A DNA stretch of 64,000 bases from Ruminococcaceae bacterium BL-6 (GTDB taxonomy: Bacteria > Bacillota > Clostridia > Oscillospirales > Acutalibacteraceae): positions 2,728,001-2,792,000 of the forward strand of contig LR778135.1 in assembly GCA_902810075.1 (NCBI GenBank), in the 5' to 3' direction. This document shows, in pieces, positions 7,630 through 16,477 of this stretch (positions are counted from its first letter, which is position 1; every line of letters starts with the position of its first letter). Position numbers and translations under genes: made by a program. Under the pieces are notes generated by a model. It was not told the DNA's origin. It worked only from the letters and a program-made list of their open reading frames with translations, and ran no database searches.

Positions 7630-8226
7630 CTAAAATGATTCCTTCAGTTTTCGGCGCACCCGCTGAATCGCGTTGTCCGCCGCTTTTACGGAGACGGAGA
7701 GCTTTCCGGCGATTTCGCCGTAGCTGCACCCGCCCAAATATAAAAAGAGGACCTGTTGTTCCATCTTAGATAAGGTTCGATTGATGCGGTCTTTCAATGC
7801 CTGCATATTTTCCCTGTCGATCAGTAACGTTTCCGGATCGGTAGCCTGGGTCTGAGCTGAAACGAAAGAAGCATTCAGTGTGGGGTCTTCCTGCGCGTCA
7901 TTTAGAGAAATAAAATGATTCAAAGGCAAATTCTTACGGTTCGCCGCACCGCGGCACGCCGTAACCATTTGACGGTAAATGCAAATGCCCGCATAGGTCT
8001 TGAAACTGGCGGCCCCGTCTTCCCGGTAGCTGTGGGCTGCGCTCAGCAGGCCGAGAAGGCCTTCCTGGCACAGGTCATCCGCTTCCATTCCGCTGCCGCG
8101 CAGCGAGGCGGCCTTGGCGCGAATCAGCGCCATATACCTTGAAGTCAGCTCCATAAATGCATCCGGATTGCCCTTGTTGAGAAGAACAATCACCTGCTTG
8201 TCGGAAAGCTCCGACATCTCATCCAT
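7630..8226 (-). CDS. sigH: RNA polymerase sigma-70 family factor, SigH-like
   Basis: 198 residues. Region 2 is clear (ADDLCQEGLLGLLSAAHSY, then FKTYAGICIYRQMV), and region 4 has an HTH (SKMEQQVLFLYLGG, SYGEIAGKLSVSVKAADNAI, QRVRRKL). Region 3 is lacking, as in SigH/SigI-size factors. In spore formers SigH directs early sporulation and post-exponential genes; the assignment here rests on size, region 2/4 wording and the neighbouring tRNA-like element, since the usual rpmG-secE-nusG neighbours are absent. I chose the ATG at 8226, preceded by ggggtg; an ATG at 8247 has no ribosome binding site. A consensus-like sigma-A promoter lies upstream. Confidence 0.8.
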   Translation of the reverse strand: MDEMSELSDKQVIVLLNKGNPDAFMELTSRYMALIRAKAASLRGSGMEADDLCQEGLLGLLSAAHSYREDGAASFKTYAGICIYRQMVTACRGAANRKNLPLNHFISLNDAQEDPTLNASFVSAQTQATDPETLLIDRENMQALKDRINRTLSKMEQQVLFLYLGGCSYGEIAGKLSVSVKAADNAIQRVRRKLKESF

Positions 8227-8270
8227 CAAATTCAGCACCCCATGCATTTAAGGATTCATCAATTGCTTTC

Positions 8271-8299
8271 ATTGTAACCGATCATCCGACGTAAGTCAA
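8271..8299 (-). promoter_or_regulatory. Sigma-A type promoter of the sigH-like gene
   Basis: Minus strand: -35 TTGACT (8299-8294), 17-base spacer, -10 TACAAT (8276-8271). Confidence 0.7.
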
Positions 8300-8446
8300 G
8301 ATTCATTTATAAAAAACACAAAAAAATCAAAATTTTTTTGATAAAATAGTAACAGAATCACAAATAAATCTATTGGATTTGAAAAAAAGCCCATCTTTCC
8401 GGCACGATGTTTTTCGCGCTCGCTTTCTCGCGCCTGTTTTTGGGAA

Positions 8447-8475
8447 TTGCGCAAAAACCGGCAGGGATGTATAAT
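8447..8475 (+). promoter_or_regulatory. Promoter of yifB
   Basis: -10 TATAAT at 8470-8475 with a weak -35 TTGCGC at 8447-8452, spacer 17. The -10 is perfect; the -35 matches only in its first half. Confidence 0.5.
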
Positions 8476-8506
8476 ATTTTTATCTGGATTTACGGAGGGG
8501 ATCGCA

Positions 8507-10039
8507 ATGGTGGCGCAGCTGCACAGCATGGGCCTGTGGGGGATGGACGCTTTTGTGGTGGAGGTGGAGGCCGATATTTCATCCGGCCTGCCCTGTTTCG
8601 AGCTGGTGGGCCTTCCCGACGCGGCGGTGAAGGAATCGCGCGACCGGGTCCGCTCCGCCCTGAAAAACTGCGGGTTCGATTTTCCGGTGTCGAAAATCAC
8701 GGTGAACCTGGCGCCGGCGGACAAACGAAAAGAAGGGCCGATCTACGACCTGCCCGTGCTGGTCGCCATTTTGTGCGCGACCGGCCAGCTCCGCGCGGAT
8801 CTTTCCCGCTGCGTCTTTGTCGGCGAGCTTTCGCTTTCCGGGGAGATGCGGGCGGTGAAGGGGGTGCTTCCCATGGCGATCGCGGCAAAGGAAAACGGGT
8901 TCCGCGATCTGTTCATCCCGGCCCAGAACGCGGCGGAGGGCGCCGTGGTGGAGGGGCTGAACGTCCACCCCGTGCCGAACGTGCAGGCGCTGATCGGCCA
9001 TCTGACCGGCCGGGAGCTCATCCCGCCCGCTTCGGCCGACCGGGCCCCGCGCGGAAATCCGGGCGGCCCGATGCCGGATTTTGCGGATGTGCGCGGGCAG
9101 GATGGCGCAAAGCGCGCGCTGGAAATCGCCGCGAGCGGAAATCATAATGTGCTCTTAATCGGCCCTCCCGGCTCGGGGAAAAGCATGCTGGCCAAATGCC
9201 TTCCCTCGATCCTGCCCGACATGACGCTGGAGGACGCGATCGAAACGACGAAAATCCATTCCGTGGCGGGCAACATCCCCAGCGGCGGCTCGCTGATCTG
9301 GACGCGCCCGTTCCGCGCCCCGCACCACACGGTGTCGCCCGCAGGCCTTTCGGGCGGGGGGACGGTGGTGCGCCCGGGCGAAATTTCCCTCGCGCACAAC
9401 GGCGTCCTGTTTCTGGATGAGCTTCCGGAGTTCCGGCGGGATGCGATGGAAGTCCTGCGTCAGCCGCTGGAGGACGGCAGGGTCACGATCTCGCGCGTCA
9501 GCGGAAGCGTGACCTACCCCTGCTCGGTCATGCTGGTGGCGGCCATGAACCCCTGCCCGTGCGGCTATTTCGGCCACCCCACCAGGCCCTGCATCTGCTC
9601 TCCGAACGCGGTGGACCGGTATCTGAACAAAATTTCCGGCCCGCTGCTGGACCGCATGGACCTGCATGTGGAGGTTCCGCCCGTCGGTTTCGACGCGCTC
9701 TCTTCCGGACAGAAAGCGGAAAGCTCCGCGGCGATCCGCGAGAGGGTGAACGCCGCCCGGGAAATCCAGCACCGCAGGCTGCGCGGCACCGGGATTTCCT
9801 GCAACGCCCGCATCACGCCGGATCTCCTGCACGAGGTCTGCCGCCTGAGCGCGCCCGCCCAGGCCCTGCTGAAAACGGCCTTTGAAAAGATGGGGCTTTC
9901 GGCGCGCGCGTTCGACCGCGTGCTGAAGGTCTCGCGCACCATCGCCGACCTGGACCAAAGCGAAACCATCGAGCCGCGCCACGCGGCCGAGGCCGTTCAG
10001 TACCGCGCGCTGGACCGGAAATACTGGAACAAAAGGTGA
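8507..10039 (+). CDS. YifB/ComM family Mg-chelatase-like AAA+ ATPase
   Basis: 510 residues. An N-terminal Lon-protease-like fold domain (about 1-170; FVVEVEADISSGLPCFELVG, SGLP) precedes an AAA+ module with Walker A GPPGSGKS at 219-226, Walker B LFLDELPEF, and a cysteine cluster (CPCGYFGHPTRPCICS) typical of the family. A C-terminal Mg-chelatase helical domain follows (FDRVLKVSRTIADL). In proteobacteria ComM is a hexameric helicase promoting branch migration during transformation; the role in Clostridia is unproven. The ATG at 8507 has ggagggg 7 bases upstream, better than a TTG at 8447. Family membership is certain; competence function is inference. Confidence 0.92.
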   Translation: MVAQLHSMGLWGMDAFVVEVEADISSGLPCFELVGLPDAAVKESRDRVRSALKNCGFDFPVSKITVNLAPADKRKEGPIYDLPVLVAILCATGQLRADLSRCVFVGELSLSGEMRAVKGVLPMAIAAKENGFRDLFIPAQNAAEGAVVEGLNVHPVPNVQALIGHLTGRELIPPASADRAPRGNPGGPMPDFADVRGQDGAKRALEIAASGNHNVLLIGPPGSGKSMLAKCLPSILPDMTLEDAIETTKIHSVAGNIPSGGSLIWTRPFRAPHHTVSPAGLSGGGTVVRPGEISLAHNGVLFLDELPEFRRDAMEVLRQPLEDGRVTISRVSGSVTYPCSVMLVAAMNPCPCGYFGHPTRPCICSPNAVDRYLNKISGPLLDRMDLHVEVPPVGFDALSSGQKAESSAAIRERVNAAREIQHRRLRGTGISCNARITPDLLHEVCRLSAPAQALLKTAFEKMGLSARAFDRVLKVSRTIADLDQSETIEPRHAAEAVQYRALDRKYWNKR

Positions 10040-10139
10040 GGAATTTCCCGGAAGCCGGGAAAAGATCTCCCCTTCTGCTTTCCGTGACAGCAGGAAGAAA
10101 AGAGAAAATTAAAATAGCGTAAGTTTTCCCGCACAAAGA

Positions 10140-10203
10140 TTGGAAAATAAGGCCGTCATCGTTTATAATAAAGGCAGTGCCGGATTTTCGGCACTGCTTT
10201 TTG
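10140..10203 (+). promoter_or_regulatory. Promoter followed at once by a terminator-like hairpin in the leader of the TIM-barrel gene
   Basis: -35 TTGGAA (10140-10145), 18-base spacer, -10 TATAAT (10164-10169). The predicted start point falls at the foot of a 9-bp hairpin (gcagtgccg 10174-10182 with cggcactgc 10189-10197) followed by tttttgatttt. This may be a terminator of the preceding gene through which the new promoter reads, or a transcript-start attenuator. Confidence 0.5.
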
Positions 10204-10235
10204 ATTTTCGACCGCAATGACAGGAGGAATGAAAT

Positions 10236-11132
10236 TTGAAGGACAGCATTCACAAATATTTTTATGTGGGCACCGTGCAGCGGATGACCCATCCGCCGGA
10301 GGAGATCGATGTTCTGGACTCCATCCGCACGCTGGGAAGCGACGATTTCTTCGACGCGGTGGAAATCACCCGGTTCGAGGATGAAAGAAGCCGCTCCATC
10401 GCAAAAAACATGCTGGAGCAGGCGCATATGAAGGTCTGTTACAGCGCCCGGATTCTCGGAACCGGCCTGAACCCGAACGACCTGAACGAGGAGGGCCGGG
10501 AAAACGCGGAAAAGGCGCTCCTGGAAGCGGTGGATGAAGCGCAGTATCTCGGCGCCGCGGGGATCACGTTCCTTTCCGGGAAATGGGAACGGGAGCGCCG
10601 TGGGGAAGCGTATGAGCAGCTTTTGAAGACGACCCGCGCAGTCTGCGATTACGCCGCGAAGAAAAACATGACGGTGGAACTGGAAGTATTCGATTACGAT
10701 ATGGATAAGGCCGTGCTGATTGGCCCCGCGCCCTACGCCCAGAGGTTCGCCGCCGATATACGCATGACCCACAGCAATTTCGGCCTTTTGGCGGATCTCT
10801 CTCATTTTCCGACCACCCATGAAACCAGCCGATTCGTTGTGCGCACGCTGCGCCCCTACATCACCCATTTCCACATCGGGAACGCCGTGGTGAAAAAAGG
10901 GTGCGAGGCTTACGGCGACAAGCATCCCCGCTTCGGCTTCCCGAACAGCGCGAACGACGTTCCCGAGCTGCTCGACTTTTTCCGGGTGCTGAAGGAAGAG
11001 GGCTTTTTCCAGCCGGAGCTGCGCTATGTTCTTTCCATGGAGGTAAAGCCGTGGAAAAACGAGGATGCCGCGCTTGTGCTGGCGGGCACCAAGCGGGTCA
11101 TCAAACGGGCCTGGGCGCTGCTGGAAGACTGA
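10236..11132 (+). CDS. Sugar phosphate isomerase/epimerase-like TIM-barrel protein
   Basis: 298 residues of the xylose-isomerase-like/AP endonuclease 2 TIM-barrel superfamily. Metal-ligand style motifs are spread along the chain: VEITRFED (about 47-54), TVELEVFDYD, GLLADLSHFP, YITHFHIGNAVV, and LSMEVKPWK near the end. Members isomerise or epimerise sugars and related keto acids using a divalent metal; the substrate is unknown here. The start is TTG at 10236 behind a perfect aggagg (10222-10227). The D-2-hydroxyacid dehydrogenase begins 31 bases after the stop, so the two probably form an operon and may act in one pathway. Confidence 0.8.
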   Translation: MKDSIHKYFYVGTVQRMTHPPEEIDVLDSIRTLGSDDFFDAVEITRFEDERSRSIAKNMLEQAHMKVCYSARILGTGLNPNDLNEEGRENAEKALLEAVDEAQYLGAAGITFLSGKWERERRGEAYEQLLKTTRAVCDYAAKKNMTVELEVFDYDMDKAVLIGPAPYAQRFAADIRMTHSNFGLLADLSHFPTTHETSRFVVRTLRPYITHFHIGNAVVKKGCEAYGDKHPRFGFPNSANDVPELLDFFRVLKEEGFFQPELRYVLSMEVKPWKNEDAALVLAGTKRVIKRAWALLED

Positions 11133-11163
11133 AGCCGAAAAATGACGGTTGCGAGGGAATAAA

Positions 11164-12120
11164 ATGAAGATCGTGATTCTGGATGGATATACCGAAAATC
11201 CCGGGGACCTGAGCTGGGATGGGTTCCGGAAATTCGGGGAGCTCACCGTTTACGACCGCACGCCGACCGGGCTGATTCTGCCGCGGGCGCGGGAAGCAGA
11301 CGTGCTGTACACCAACAAGACCCCGCTGACGCGGGAGACGATGACGGCCTGCAAAAACCTGAAATACATCGGCGTTCTGGCGACGGGCTACAACGTGGTG
11401 GATGTGGAGGCCGCGAAGGAGCTCGGCATCCCCGTTTCCAACATCCCTGCTTACGGAACGGCCGCCGTGGCGCAGCACGCGGCCGCCCTGCTGCTCGAGA
11501 TCTGCCAGCATGCCGCCCACCACAGCGATGCCGTCCACGCGGGCCGCTGGCAGAGCTGCCCGGACTTCTGCTTCTGGGATTACCCGCTGATCGAGCTGGA
11601 TAGCAAAACCATGGGCATCATCGGCTTTGGAAGGATCGGCCGGGCAGTCGGGAAAATCGCCCGGGCCATGGGGATGAACGTCGTCGCGTCCGGCGGCCAT
11701 CCCACCCCGGAGGGACGTGAGATCGCCGAATATGTGGAGCTGGATGAGCTTTTCCGCCGCTCGGATGTCATTTCCCTGCACTGCCCGCTGACGCCCGAAA
11801 CGAAAGGGATCGTCAGCCGGGACAGCATTGCCCGGATGAAGGACGGCGTCATCCTCCTGAACAACGCGCGTGGACCATTGATCGTCGAACAGGATCTCGC
11901 CGACGCGCTGAATTCCGGAAAAGTCTATGCCGCGGGGCTGGACGTGGTCTGCGAAGAGCCCATCCGCGCGGACAATCCGCTGCTTGGCGCGAAGAACTGC
12001 CTGATTACCCCGCACATCTCCTGGGCTTCCAAAGAAAGCCGCGGCCGGCTGATGAAGATGGCGGTGGAGAACCTGGAAGCCTTTGTCCGGGGGGCCCCGA
12101 TCCACATCGTGAACCAATAA
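11164..12120 (+). CDS. NAD-dependent D-2-hydroxyacid dehydrogenase (glycerate dehydrogenase-like)
   Basis: 318 residues. The nucleotide-binding motif G154-F-G156-R-I-G159 lies in GIIGFGRIGRAVG. Catalytic Arg is in NNARGPLIVE, Glu in VVCEEPI, and His in LITPHISWAS, the triad of the D-isomer-specific family. The closest wording is that of hydroxypyruvate/glycerate dehydrogenases, but substrate cannot be told from sequence. It would interconvert a 2-oxo acid and a D-2-hydroxy acid with NAD(H). I chose the ATG at 11164 (gcgaggg upstream) rather than an ATG at 11149. It is cotranscribed with the TIM-barrel gene and followed by a strong terminator shared with the convergent permease. Confidence 0.87.
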   Translation: MKIVILDGYTENPGDLSWDGFRKFGELTVYDRTPTGLILPRAREADVLYTNKTPLTRETMTACKNLKYIGVLATGYNVVDVEAAKELGIPVSNIPAYGTAAVAQHAAALLLEICQHAAHHSDAVHAGRWQSCPDFCFWDYPLIELDSKTMGIIGFGRIGRAVGKIARAMGMNVVASGGHPTPEGREIAEYVELDELFRRSDVISLHCPLTPETKGIVSRDSIARMKDGVILLNNARGPLIVEQDLADALNSGKVYAAGLDVVCEEPIRADNPLLGAKNCLITPHISWASKESRGRLMKMAVENLEAFVRGAPIHIVNQ

Positions 12121-12137
12121 AAGAAGATTATAAAAAA

Positions 12138-12183
12138 TGCGCTTCGATTCGGCTTTTGCCAGCAAATCGAAGCGTATTTTTTA
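12138..12183. terminator. Bidirectional terminator between convergent genes
   Basis: cgcttcgatt (12140-12149) pairs with aatcgaagcg (12165-12174), with T-rich flank on the plus strand and A-rich flank (aaaaaa) on the other side, serving both the dehydrogenase and the permease. A relative of this hairpin occurs at 26978-27024. Confidence 0.75.
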
Positions 12184-12215
12184 TGGATAGGAAAGCGGAT
12201 TCTCTGCGGAGATTC

Positions 12216-13529
12216 TCACGCTTCTTTTTTCCGGTTCCTGTTTTTATAAAAATACACGGGCAGGCCCACCAGCGTGATCAGGATCCCGACAAGAGACCGC
12301 ACCGGGTCGCTGACGATGGTGCTGATCAGGATGTAAATCCCGCCGACGATTCCGACGATCGGGGTGATTGGGTAAAGCGGAACCCGGTAGCGCCCTTCCT
12401 GCGGCGGATTCTTCTTCCTGAGAAGGAACACGCCGAACACGCCCATCGTGAAGAAGATCCACAGGACAAAGACGAGCAGGTCGGTCAGGGTGTTGAAGGT
12501 TCCGGAAAAAATGTAAACCACCGCGAGAAGGCTCTGGAAAATCAGGGCGTTCGCCGGGGTGCGGAGCTTGGGATGGACCCTGCCGAGGACCCGGGAGAAC
12601 GGAAGCTGATCCCTCTCCCCCATGGCCTGCGGCACCCGGGCCGCCGTCATGAGGTAGCCGTTCAGCGCGCCGAACACCGAAACCATGATGCCCGCCGTGA
12701 GGAAGATGCCTCCGCCTTTTCCGAACAGAACCTCGGCCGCCTGCGCGCCAGGCGTGGAGGAAGCGGCGACCACGTCGAGCGGCAGGGTCTTGAAGATCGC
12801 GACGTTGAACAGCGCATAAATGAGGATGACCGCAACCACCCCGAAGGAAATCACTCTGGGAAGCGTTTTGGCGGGATTTTTCAGCTCCCCGGCCATATTG
12901 GTCACGCTGATCCAGCCGTCGTACGCCCAAAGCGTGCCGAGGATCGCGACGCCGAATCCGGCCCCGGCCTGCGGCACTTCCATTCCCGCGGCCCCGGGCG
13001 CCGCGCCGGAAAACAGGCCGAAGCAGATGATCGCGATCACGGGGATCAGCTTCCCGACCGTCGCCAGGATCTGGATCACGCCGCCGCATTTGGTGGAAAT
13101 GACATTCATGACGAGAATGAACGCCAGAACGGCCACCGCAAGCAGCTTCTGCTGAATCCCGCTGATCGGCAGAAAGAACTGCGCGTAGGTCGCGAACGCA
13201 ATCGCCTGCGCCGCGACGGATGCGGGATAAGAGATCATCGTCTGCACCCAGCCGAGCAGGAAACCGGCGGAACCGCCGTACAGTTCCTCCAGATACGTGT
13301 AAAGCCCGCCCGCCTTGGGGATGGCTGCGGCAATTTCCGCCACCGTCAGCGCGGATGCGAGGGTGATCAGTCCGCCCGCCACCCAGGCGAGGATGCTCAT
13401 CGTGGGCGACCCCGCGTTTTTCAGAACGATGCCCGGCTTCAGAAAGATGCCCGAGCCGATGATCATCCCGACGACGATGGCCAGCGCTTCCATGGATGTG
13501 ACGGATTTTTTCATGGAACTGTTTTGCAT
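12216..13529 (-). CDS. APC superfamily amino acid permease (LAT-like, SteT type)
   Basis: 437 residues with 12 predicted membrane helices. The opening VVGMIIGSGIFLKPG is the APC family substrate-binding unwound helix 1, and GLYTYLEELYGG is the helix 3 signature of the LAT subgroup that includes the B. subtilis serine/threonine exchanger SteT. It likely imports or exchanges an amino acid at the cytoplasmic membrane; the substrate is not predictable. It is downstream of the LysR gene on the same strand but has its own promoter and a leader with a possible long-range hairpin. Confidence 0.87.
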   Translation of the reverse strand: MQNSSMKKSVTSMEALAIVVGMIIGSGIFLKPGIVLKNAGSPTMSILAWVAGGLITLASALTVAEIAAAIPKAGGLYTYLEELYGGSAGFLLGWVQTMISYPASVAAQAIAFATYAQFFLPISGIQQKLLAVAVLAFILVMNVISTKCGGVIQILATVGKLIPVIAIICFGLFSGAAPGAAGMEVPQAGAGFGVAILGTLWAYDGWISVTNMAGELKNPAKTLPRVISFGVVAVILIYALFNVAIFKTLPLDVVAASSTPGAQAAEVLFGKGGGIFLTAGIMVSVFGALNGYLMTAARVPQAMGERDQLPFSRVLGRVHPKLRTPANALIFQSLLAVVYIFSGTFNTLTDLLVFVLWIFFTMGVFGVFLLRKKNPPQEGRYRVPLYPITPIVGIVGGIYILISTIVSDPVRSLVGILITLVGLPVYFYKNRNRKKEA

Positions 13530-13559
13530 GCGAACAGCGTCCTTTCAGAATGAAAAAAT

Positions 13560-13643
13560 AAAAAGACCCGGAAACATCTGCCTCAGCCGATCAAACACGG
13601 GCTTTCCTTTTGATATTATAGCGGACCGCGGGCCGTTTTTCAA
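13560..13643 (-). promoter_or_regulatory. Promoter and leader of the permease gene
   Basis: Minus strand: -35 TTGAAA (13643-13638), 17-base spacer, -10 TATAAT (13620-13615). In the leader AAAGCCCG can pair with CGGGTCTTT just before a run of T (about 13605-13555), which may be an attenuator. I do not recognise a known riboswitch. Confidence 0.55.
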
Positions 13644-14539
13644 CAAAAAACTTCGGTACTCCGGCCTTCGGGCCGGAAGCAAAAACCGATGAACCGTTTC
13701 ATCGGTTCGGTCAGGTATTTGTTTTTATGATAGACCACTCGAAACCGGCGCCGGAACGTAAGGCCGTTTATCCCGACGATATGAAGAAGCCCGTACTCTG
13801 CCTCTTTCCGGACGGCGCGCCGGGAAATGACGGAAACGCCGAGCCCCGCCGCGACCGCCGCCTTGATCGTGTCGGCGTTGTTGCAGGTCCATGTTTCCTT
13901 CCAGGTCAGGCCGCTTTCGTTCATCGCATCCTCAAAGGTTTTCCGCGTTCCGCTGCCCACTTCGCGGAGGATGAAGTTTTCCCGCTCCAGCTCTTCCGGC
14001 TCAACCCACGCGCGGCCCGCAAACGGATGCTCCGCCCCGCAGATCAGCACCAGCGTGTCTTCCAGAAAAGGCCGGCTCAGGATGTCCGGCAGAATGGTCT
14101 CCCCTTCCACAAGCCCCAGGTCGAGCCGGTCGCTTAAAATCATCTGCTCCACCTGCATGGTGTTGTCCTCCGTGACCCGCACCAGGCATTCGGGATTCTC
14201 GTGCTGAAAATCCGAAATCAAGCCCGGCAGGACGCACGAGCCGATCGTGACGCTCGCCCCAACGCGGATCACGCCGTTTTTGCACAGAGATCGCATCTCG
14301 CCTTCCGCATCCCGGTTCAGGCGGATGATATGCCGGGCGTAGCCCAAAAGATTCTCCCCCGCCTCGGTCAGGTACAGCCTTCTGGAAAGCCGCTCGAACA
14401 GGCGCACGCCGTAATGCCGCTCCATCTCCGAAATCGCCTGGCTCACCGCGGACTGCGACAGGAAAAGCGACTTTGCGGCGGCGGTCATGTTCATGACGTC
14501 GCAGACCGCGACAAAAATCTGAAAATGCCTCAGCGTCAA
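13640..14539 (-). CDS. LysR family transcriptional regulator (next to YeiH-type transporter)
   Basis: 299 residues: an N-terminal winged HTH (about 1-60; MTAAAKSLFLSQSAVSQAIS) and a LysR substrate-binding domain (about 90-295). The start is TTG at 14539 with ggggag upstream. It is divergent from the yeiH-like gene, the classic arrangement in which a LysR protein controls its neighbour. In enterobacteria the LysR protein YeiE sits beside yeiH and responds to sulfite; transferring that here is inference. The intergenic region is very AT-rich with several T-N11-A type half-sites. Confidence 0.88.
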   Translation of the reverse strand: MTLRHFQIFVAVCDVMNMTAAAKSLFLSQSAVSQAISEMERHYGVRLFERLSRRLYLTEAGENLLGYARHIIRLNRDAEGEMRSLCKNGVIRVGASVTIGSCVLPGLISDFQHENPECLVRVTEDNTMQVEQMILSDRLDLGLVEGETILPDILSRPFLEDTLVLICGAEHPFAGRAWVEPEELERENFILREVGSGTRKTFEDAMNESGLTWKETWTCNNADTIKAAVAAGLGVSVISRRAVRKEAEYGLLHIVGINGLTFRRRFRVVYHKNKYLTEPMKRFIGFCFRPEGRSTEVFC

Positions 14540-14559
14540 TGAGATCTCCCCAATTCATT

Positions 14560-14623
14560 ATAAATTACTTATTATCATAATTAAATAATAATATTTTACT
14601 TATAAAAAAGCAAGGGATATAAT
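14560..14623 (+). promoter_or_regulatory. yeiH-like promoter and AT-rich LysR-type operator region
   Basis: -35 TTTACT (14595-14600), spacer 17, -10 TATAAT (14618-14623). Upstream, 14560-14600 is almost pure A/T with inverted sequences such as ttatta..taataa, the kind of site LysR proteins bind. The exact operator cannot be fixed by eye. Confidence 0.55.
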
Positions 14624-14647
14624 GACAATCTGTAAGGAGCTGATGAA

Positions 14648-15631
14648 ATGAAAATAACAAACAGATTGCCGGGAATCGCGCTTGCCGCGCTGATCGCCGT
14701 TCCGGCGTGGCTTTTGGGCATGCTTTTCCCCGTCGTCGGCAGCCCGGTCCTCGGGATCCTGTTCGGCATGCTGCTCGCGCCTCTGAAACGCCCGGCCGTA
14801 CTGGAAAGCGGAATCACCTATACCTCCCGCAAGCTGCTCCAGTATTCGATTGTCCTTCTGGGGTTCGACATGAACCTGTTCCAGGTGTTCCGAGTGGGCG
14901 GACAGACCTTGAGCCTGATGGCATTTACCCTGACCGCCGCCTTTCTGACGGCCTATCTGGTCGGCAGGCTGCTGAAGGTGGACGGAAAGACCGGCACGCT
15001 GATCGGCGTGGGGACGGCCATCTGCGGCGGCTCGGCGATTGCGGCGGCGGCGCCCGTCATCGACGCCGACGACGAGGATGTCGCGCAGTCCATCTCCACG
15101 ATCTTCCTGTTCAACGTGATCGCGGCTTTCCTGTTCCCGTTCCTCGGCCACCTGATGAATATGAGTGATTACAGCTTCGGCCTTTGGGCGGGCACGGCCG
15201 TGAACGACACGTCTTCCGTCGTGGCCGCGGGCTATACGTTCAGCAGCGCGGCCGGGGACCTCGCGGTGATCGTAAAGCTCACGCGGACCCTGATGATCGT
15301 GCCCGTCACGCTGGCGCTCGCGCTGTTCACCTCCCGGAAAAAGGCCAGCCGGGGCGGCTATCCGTTCGTGAAGATATTTCCGTGGTTTGTGCTCGGGTTT
15401 GCGGCGGCCTGCGTCATCGGGACGTTCGCGCCCATGCCCGCGGGATCCGGAAAGCTGCTCTCGCAGATCGGAAAATTCGTCATCGTCATGGCGATGACGG
15501 CGATCGGCCTGAACACCGATCTGAAAAAGCTCGTCAAAAAGGGCGGAAAACCGATTCTTCTCGGCCTTTGCTGCTGGGCCGTCCTTTCCGTGACATCCCT
15601 TGCCATGCAGCATTTTCTGTTCGCGGTCTGA
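14648..15631 (+). CDS. YeiH/UPF0324 family putative sulfate/sulfite exporter
   Basis: 327 residues, strongly hydrophobic with about ten membrane helices. GTAICGGSAIAAAAPVI and the paired NDTSSVVAAGY and AMTAIGLNTDL motifs are the signatures of the YeiH/YadS (PSE) family. The family is predicted to export sulfate, sulfite or small sulfonates; there is little direct evidence. The start ATG at 14648 has taaggagctgatga upstream. The divergent LysR neighbour supports regulation by a small anion or sulfur compound. Confidence 0.85.
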   Translation: MKITNRLPGIALAALIAVPAWLLGMLFPVVGSPVLGILFGMLLAPLKRPAVLESGITYTSRKLLQYSIVLLGFDMNLFQVFRVGGQTLSLMAFTLTAAFLTAYLVGRLLKVDGKTGTLIGVGTAICGGSAIAAAAPVIDADDEDVAQSISTIFLFNVIAAFLFPFLGHLMNMSDYSFGLWAGTAVNDTSSVVAAGYTFSSAAGDLAVIVKLTRTLMIVPVTLALALFTSRKKASRGGYPFVKIFPWFVLGFAAACVIGTFAPMPAGSGKLLSQIGKFVIVMAMTAIGLNTDLKKLVKKGGKPILLGLCCWAVLSVTSLAMQHFLFAV

Positions 15632-15712
15632 CAAAATAAATCTTCGTTCTCTTTGGAAACAAATTCCGGATATCTCCCGGAAAAGAAGCCCATCCGCTTC
15701 CCATGTCTGATT

Positions 15713-15768
15713 TTCTCATGAAATTTTCATGATTTTGTGATAGAATTCTCATATATGACTTTTATACT
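15713..15768 (+). promoter_or_regulatory. Promoter of the two-component system with four 11-bp-spaced direct repeats
   Basis: TCAT occurs at 15716, 15727 and 15749 and TGAT at 15738: four repeats exactly 11 bases apart, with consensus TTYTCATGRAA. The -10 TATACT (15763-15768) starts 14 bases after the last repeat, so the array covers the -35 region. The same array, with the same distance to the -10, precedes the export operon at 17945-18000. Direct repeats of one helical turn are the usual site for OmpR/PhoB family regulators. Confidence 0.7.
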
Positions 15769-15799
15769 GAAACAAAATGGGGAAAGTGTGGGACGGAAG

Positions 15800-16477
15800 A
15801 TGCCGGAAAACAGGGTTCTGATTGTGGACGACGATAAAAACAGCCTCCGTTTTCTGGAGCTGGAGCTTCAGCACGAGGGCTACACCGTGGAGAAAGCGTA
15901 CGACGGCCGCACCGGACTTCTGAAGGCGACACAGGAAGAGTTCGACCTGATCCTGCTGGATATCATGCTGCCGTTTCTCAGCGGAATGGAGATCCTTCAC
16001 CGGCTGCGGCTCGTCGCCGACACGCCGGTGATCATGCTGACGGCAAAGGATGAGGTGACCGACAAGGTGACCGGCCTGGATTCGGGCGCGGACGACTATG
16101 TGACAAAACCGTTCGCCATCGAGGAGCTTCTGGCCCGCATGAGGTCCGCGCTCAAGAAGAAACGGAAAAAAGAACTGCCCGACGTGCTCACCGCGGGGCC
16201 GCTCGTCATCGACCGGCTCAGCCGGAAGGTATCCTATGCGGGGCAGGATGTGGATCTCACAAAGCGGGAATTCGACCTGCTCGTCTATCTGGTGGGCCAC
16301 CACGACACGGTCTGCTCGCGTGACCGCCTGATCGAGGAGGTATGGGGATACGACTTTCTGGGCGGGACCAATCTGGTCGACGTTTACGTCCGCTATCTGC
16401 GCAACAAGATCGACTACCGCTTCCATACCGAGCTGATCCGCACCATCCGCGGCGTGGGATACATTGTCAGAATATGA
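15800..16477 (+). CDS. OmpR/PhoB family response regulator
   Basis: 225 residues. The receiver domain (1-120) has the acidic pocket D10-D12, phospho-acceptor D54 (LILLDIMLPF), a Thr in VIMLTAKDE and the lysine of TKPF (K103). The C-terminal winged helix (about 130-225) has LTKREFDLLVYL, RDRLIEEVWGYDF, VDVYVRYLRNKI and the terminal IRTIRGVGYIVRI. I chose the ATG at 15800 because MPENRVLIVDDD is the natural beginning of a receiver; an upstream GTG/ATG start would add an unlikely tail. It overlaps the kinase by four bases (ATGA). It probably controls its own promoter and the exporter operon. Confidence 0.93.
   Translation: MPENRVLIVDDDKNSLRFLELELQHEGYTVEKAYDGRTGLLKATQEEFDLILLDIMLPFLSGMEILHRLRLVADTPVIMLTAKDEVTDKVTGLDSGADDYVTKPFAIEELLARMRSALKKKRKKELPDVLTAGPLVIDRLSRKVSYAGQDVDLTKREFDLLVYLVGHHDTVCSRDRLIEEVWGYDFLGGTNLVDVYVRYLRNKIDYRFHTELIRTIRGVGYIVRI

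Noticed and set aside
12156..13553. 465-codon frame antisense to the amino acid permease
   Set aside because: Composition is Arg/Asp/Gly/His-rich as expected for the complement of membrane-helix codons; no ribosome binding site or motif.
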